Shown: positions 60,201 to 64,000 of the stretch, piece by piece | How positions within the stretch are numbered: the stretch's first letter is position 1 | How the letters are laid out: each line of letters begins with the position of its first letter | Assembly (NCBI RefSeq): GCF_001039355.2 | Contig: NW_019775502.1 | Span: 551,860-615,859, forward strand | DNA from: Lingula anatina | Lineage: Eukaryota > Brachiopoda > Lingulata > Lingulida > Lingulidae | Direction: 5' to 3' | Length of the DNA stretch: 64,000 nt | The notes under the pieces: model-generated | Seen by the model: only the letters and a program-made list of their open reading frames with translations | Databases searched by the model: none | What the model was told of the DNA's origin: nothing | Translations under genes and position numbers: made by a program

Positions 60201-60810
60201 CAAGGAGTTGAAATTCTTCTCAGTTTGCATCTAGAATATAACAGTTTGGACATGGCGATTGTCACGATAATGAACATGTAAATAATTAATTATGTATGTA
60301 TTTTGTTAATTGTTTTACATATGTGATAAAATAAACTTATTTCTATAACTGGAGAGCTTGCAGCTTTTTTTATTCAATATTTAACAAGAGAGGCGTGACA
60401 TACCGGTAACTACAAAATGAGGGAAATATAAATGTGCCACAACTGTCAAATTAAATACTCCTAAGACTTCTATACACCAAAAAAAGAGTATTGGAAAAAT
60501 TTTATATGTCCTAGTGGAAATTTCAACAGCTTTTTAATCATCAATGTGTGTCATATAAAAGTAATAAAACTTTAAAGAAAATTAAGATTGTAAACCGTTG
60601 TCAATCACTAATTAAGTTTCAACCATTATGAGTGAAATTCACACACCAGACTCCATCAAAAATAATTAATGAAATTAAAGAAAAAAAACAGTCCCAGTGC
60701 CCATTATTCACCGTTTAGTTTCATCAATGTTACAAAAACAGTGAAGAACAGGCGGATTTAGAGGGGGGTCCTGACCCCCCCTCCCCCCCCCTCCTCGGAT
60801 TCTGAGAAAA
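60201..60810. other. NUDT15 3' UTR and spacer
   Basis: After the poly(A) signal the sequence is AT-rich with no gene. At 60751-60793 there is an AGGCGGATTTAGAGGGGG-CCTGACCCCCCC segment resembling the end of a common short invertebrate repeat. Confidence 0.55.
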
Positions 60811-60991
60811 GTAGTTGGTGATGCAGTTCCATATGGCGTTGATTTTACTAACGTTCATAAAAAGTCCAATATAACCACTATTCGTTTCTATCAGATAAAA
60901 CGCCGACCCATGTTCAGGAGAATTTGAAATCTCTGTGAGGGATAGTGAGTAAGGGTAAAGGAACTATTCTACGCCACAGCCGAAAGAAAGT

Positions 60992-61060
60992 CGATGATGG
61001 CACAGTGAGTAACGCCGTCGTCGGTATTTAGCCCTTCAGGTAGCGGGTTCGATACCAGCG
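60992..61060 (+). ncRNA. tRNA-like block A, copy 1 (pol III A/B boxes)
   Basis: An A-box-like TGGCACAGTGAG (60998) and a perfect B box GGTTCGATACC (61046-61056), about 48 bases apart. A cloverleaf is not convincing, so this is a tRNA-derived SINE head rather than a tRNA gene. The sister copy at 61915-61976 has TGGCACAGTGG and GGTTCGTTACC. Confidence 0.5.
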
Positions 61061-61163
61061 TTAAAATATCAGTAATTTTTTTTATACACGTATACTTGAG
61101 GTATTTTCATTTCTAGACAAAGAGTACAGCTAAATACATCAGGTAATGCTGTCATTAGCGTGT

Positions 61164-61222
61164 CGTCGTCGGTGGCGCAATTGGTAGCGCACGTGGTTCC
61201 GAAGCATTCTTCGATGCCGACG
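61164..61222 (+). ncRNA. tRNA-like block B, copy 1
   Basis: GTCGTCGGTGGCGCAATTGG starts an acceptor/D-arm-like segment with a perfect A box TGGCGCAATTGG (61173-61184) and D stem GCGC/GCGC; the 3' part TTCGATGCCGACG has a partial B box and CCGACG pairs with CGTCGG at the start. The middle is too short for a normal anticodon and T arm. Confidence 0.5.
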
Positions 61223-62074
61223 CTGACACGAAGACGCCTGGTGTAGGTTAGATCAGGCAAAGGTGTAGGTTAGTCTAGGAATAGCCTAGAAGTGATTATG
61301 AGCTACTACTAGTAGTAGGAATAAAAGTTAGAAAATCAAATAGGCATTGAAAAATAAGTTAGAGAATCCAATAGGTATTTAAAACACAATAAATCAGCTA
61401 CTGCTGTGAAAAAAAATTAATTTTTAATTTTTTTCTGACATTTCCTATGTTGTGCTTGGATTTATTACATGTAGTGTCAACTAGCAGGATAGAGTGCATA
61501 CTGCAGTCGTTTTTTTTCTTTTTTTTTCTGCCAAGACCAGGAAGTTTGAAAGAAGAAAACATGTTGACTGAAAGTGTGACAACATTTAATTATGGGCCAT
61601 AATCAATTTTTACACCTGCAGTTAGTGCGCATGTTTATTTTCAAAAAGCATTTTCATAAAAGAAAACATTAATAATAAAAACAGACACAGTCATTCAAAT
61701 ATTAACATGTGAAGTCATTTAGAAGGCATTTGATTGCTTAGAAGGCACTGATCGATCGTCAAAAACATCTCAGCAGATAATGTTTTAAGAAGTCACTCAG
61801 GTACAAGGTAGTTGGCGATGCAGTTCCACATTGTGTTGATTTTACGTGCAAGAGGATAGTGAGTACAGGTAAAGGTACTATTCTACGCCCTAACCGTAAT
61901 AATATCGTTGCTGGCACAGTGGATTAAGGCGTCGTCCACATAAAGTCCTACAGGTAACGGGTTCGTTACCAGCGTTGGAGCTCCACTTTTTCTTATACAC
62001 GTGTACTTTAAATATTTTGATTTCTAGACAATGAGTACAGGTAAATACACCAGGTAATGCTGTCATCAGCGTGT

Positions 62075-62133
62075 CGTCGTCGGTGGCGCAATTGGTAGCG
62101 CACGTGGTTCCGAAGCATTCTTCGATACCGACG
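62075..62133 (+). ncRNA. tRNA-like block B, copy 2
   Basis: The same 59-base block as at 61164, with GATGCCGACG changed to GATACCGACG; A box TGGCGCAATTGG at 62084-62095. It is markedly more conserved between units than the flanking DNA. Confidence 0.5.
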
Positions 62134-62551
62134 GTGACACGAAGACGCCTGGAGTAGGCTAGGTGTAGACCAGGCTAGGTGTAGGTTAGATCAGGCAAAG
62201 GTGTAGGTTAGTCTAGGAATAGCCTAGAAGTGAATATGAGCAAGTAGTAGGAATTAAAGTTAGAAAATCAAATAGGCATTGATAAAATAAGTTAGACTGG
62301 AAGTGTAACAACATAAAATAATTGGCCATGGTCATTTTTACACCTGCAGTTACCGACCTTTAATGGTTTGTCTCTAACAATGCACGTTTATTTTAAAAAA
62401 AAGCATTTTCATAAAGGAAAATATAAATAATTAAAACAGACTCAGTATATAAATATTAACATATGAATTCATTCAGAAGTCATTTTATATTTTAAGAATG
62501 CATTGATCGATCGTCAAAGACATCTAAGTAAATAATGTTTTAAGAAGTTAT

Positions 62552-63379
62552 TCGGATAGTTGGAGTTGCAGTTCCTCATAGTGTTTCATAGGGGTTCAAG
62601 AGCACGAAGTAAATGTACTCATTCATTAAGGAGTGTTTAGAAAATGGAAAGAATCCTTACTTCAGCTATGACGTGCTTGCGGTTGAAGGCCAAAAAGTTG
62701 CGTTTGACAAAGAAGAACACTTTATCTACACAACTTGCCCACCTCTTTTAAAGCTATATGACGAGGCACCGCCCCCTCTTTAAATGTGCTGCACAAACTT
62801 GCAACTGCAAACGCCAGTACACGTAGCCTATTATTTTTCTCCGATTTATTATATATATATGCCTTTAACAGCCTTGTACCCCACTCATGATATTTGTTCG
62901 ATTTCTTCCACTTGGATATTGTTTTCCATTGCTACAGTCAGCTTTATGAATAGTTTTGTATCAGCTTTTAAATTGTTGGGACAACAACTTAAGATGACAA
63001 TTCATTGTGTCTGTAACTTAAGTAACGTGCCATCATTTTAGCAGGACTGCAATATGAATTTTTTCTTTAAATAGGCAATTCCACTTCCCTTTTTATTAAG
63101 CAAAAAGCTAAATTGTCTAAATCTTTACACTCCACGGATTAAGAAGGAAAAGTCCTAATCCTTTAACTATGGTTGGTTAAGTTGGAAGGTAGATAATGTT
63201 ATGCGATTCATTGCCATACCACGCCCCATTTTCCACAGGGGTCAGATTTTAGTAAAATAGAAAATCGCTATCAGCATTTTCCCCCTTTTTGGTTATAATT
63301 TTCCGAAATGTGGGTTGTGGCCCAAAACCTAACAGAACAGTTTGTGAGGCAACGAGTTGGTCACAAGTGACAATGGAAT
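62552..63379. other. Spacer before the GST gene
   Basis: A third partial tandem-unit start near 62557, then AT-rich unique sequence. Nothing coding recognised; it should include the GST 3' UTR at its right edge. Confidence 0.5.
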
Positions 63380-63869
63380 TCAAAACTCCGTTTGCGGTCT
63401 CTTCGCTAACCAATCAGCTATCTTTGGGAGAGCTTTAATGCGGCCAAGGAATGCTTGCAATTCGTCGCAATTTGCCATGCATTTGGGGAACTTAACCACC
63501 ATCCCTGAACATTGATCGAAGACTGCTAGATCGGCAATGGAGAGCTGAACGTGAAAAGAAATACAGTCAATTATTCGAATGAAAAACTACGATAAAATGG
63601 TTAATAAGAGTTTAGTTATTAATATCTTATATATCTCACTTTATTTTGAAAAACTAAAAAATAAGACCACCATTTTGAATATAAAAATAAAAATACTGTA
63701 CATTTTAATAATATGAGCAGCACAATACAATATTTCAAGAAAAAGTCTTTTGTCTAACCTTGTCTCCTGCAAAGTATCCTTTGCCGCCATCGTTGCTTTT
63801 TAAAAGTTTATTAAGGAGTTGCATGAATCCAGGCAGTGTTTCATCATTTAGCTTCTTTTCTTTCTCTGC
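63380..63869 (-). CDS. Sigma-class glutathione S-transferase (HPGDS-like), last two exons, 5' part outside window
   Basis: A cytosolic enzyme conjugating glutathione to electrophiles; some sigma members make prostaglandin D2. Two exons of the all-helical C-terminal domain are seen: 63759-63869 (AEKEKKLNDETLPGFMQ, LLKSNDGGKGYFAGDK) and 63380-63544 (LSIADLAVFDQCSG, LGRIKALPKIADWLAKRP, ending QTEF-stop), joined at phase 0. GYFAGDK-LSIADL is the N-capping/hydrophobic staple region typical of GSTs, and the P-KIADWLAKRP-T-F end is characteristic of the sigma class. The thioredoxin-like N-terminal domain lies to the right of the window, so the class is judged on the C-terminus only. Confidence 0.9.
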
Positions 63870-64000
63870 CTAGCAAAAAGATGGATGACCACTGAAGTCA
63901 ACAGAACTATCACTTGATATTCGATTGGTTTGAGACTAAATTGGCCTTTAAAACCCTGGTCCCTTGTGTAAAATTCTACTACAGCACCATGGTTAACATC

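Larger units (their letters stand above)
60811..62551. repeat. Tandem ~1-kb units carrying two tRNA-like heads each
   Basis: Unit 1 starts GTAGTTGGTGATGCAGTTCC at 60811, unit 2 at 61810 (period 999), and a third start is visible near 62557. Shared landmarks in the same order: GGTACTATTCTACGCC-type segment, a tRNA-like block, TATACACGT-TACTT, TTCTAGACAA-GAGTACAG, a second tRNA-like block, GAAGACGCCTGG-GTAGG, AGGTGTAGGTTAG, ACACCTGCAGTTA and GATCGATCGTCAAA. No protein coding capacity. Probably a SINE-like composite that became tandem. Confidence 0.75.

Noticed and set aside
60992-62133. True tRNA genes
   Set aside because: A and B boxes are good but the cloverleaf, anticodon arm and T arm are incomplete; better read as tRNA-derived repeat heads.

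Overview
This is animal (metazoan) nuclear DNA. It is AT-rich, the genes are split into many short exons with GT..AG borders, and the proteins belong to animal families. There are many microsatellites and short inverted-repeat elements, one 599-base assembly gap (15902-16500) and single N characters at 20927 and 43240. The protein set (NEK1, a rhodopsin-type GPCR, TAF1, a HEPN/NB-ARC/TPR protein, NUDT15, a sigma-class GST) suggests an invertebrate such as a mollusc, other lophotrochozoan, ambulacrarian, lancelet or cnidarian. I cannot fix the phylum from sequence alone. || Layout. 1-15275 (+): the last 23 coding exons of NEK1, entering from the left and ending with a normal stop. 15350-25385: about 10 kb with no recognised gene, made of the gap, microsatellites, a diverged dispersed repeat family, a retroelement-like tail and a degenerate GCATTC-rich tract. 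25386-26705 (+): an intronless class A GPCR, closest in feel to adenosine-like receptors. 28268-57082 (-): complete TAF1, reconstructed here as 40 coding exons that keep phase throughout (1931 residues), plus a non-coding first exon near 58458. 43445-47364 (+): a two-exon gene on the opposite strand, inside the largest TAF1 intron, encoding HEPN-NB-ARC-TPR, which is the layout of an innate-immune STAND ATPase. 58764-60200 (+): complete three-exon NUDT15, divergent from TAF1 across a short shared promoter with a perfect ETS-type site. 60811-62551: roughly 1-kb tandem repeats carrying tRNA-like pol III boxes. 63380-63869 (-): the last two exons of a sigma-class glutathione S-transferase. || The most unusual things are: (1) the nested HEPN-NB-ARC-TPR gene, whose TPR array shows a recent two-repeat duplication and decayed extra repeats after the stop; (2) a TAF1 exon end together with its splice donor amplified nine times as a 44-bp tandem array; (3) a MITE inserted exactly at another TAF1 splice donor, so that donor bases now come from the target-site duplication and the transposon end; (4) a MITE family with at least four copies here; (5) the tRNA-like tandem units at 61-62.5 kb. 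NEK1, TAF1 and NUDT15 are housekeeping genes. The repeats and the immune-type gene sit in their introns and spacers.
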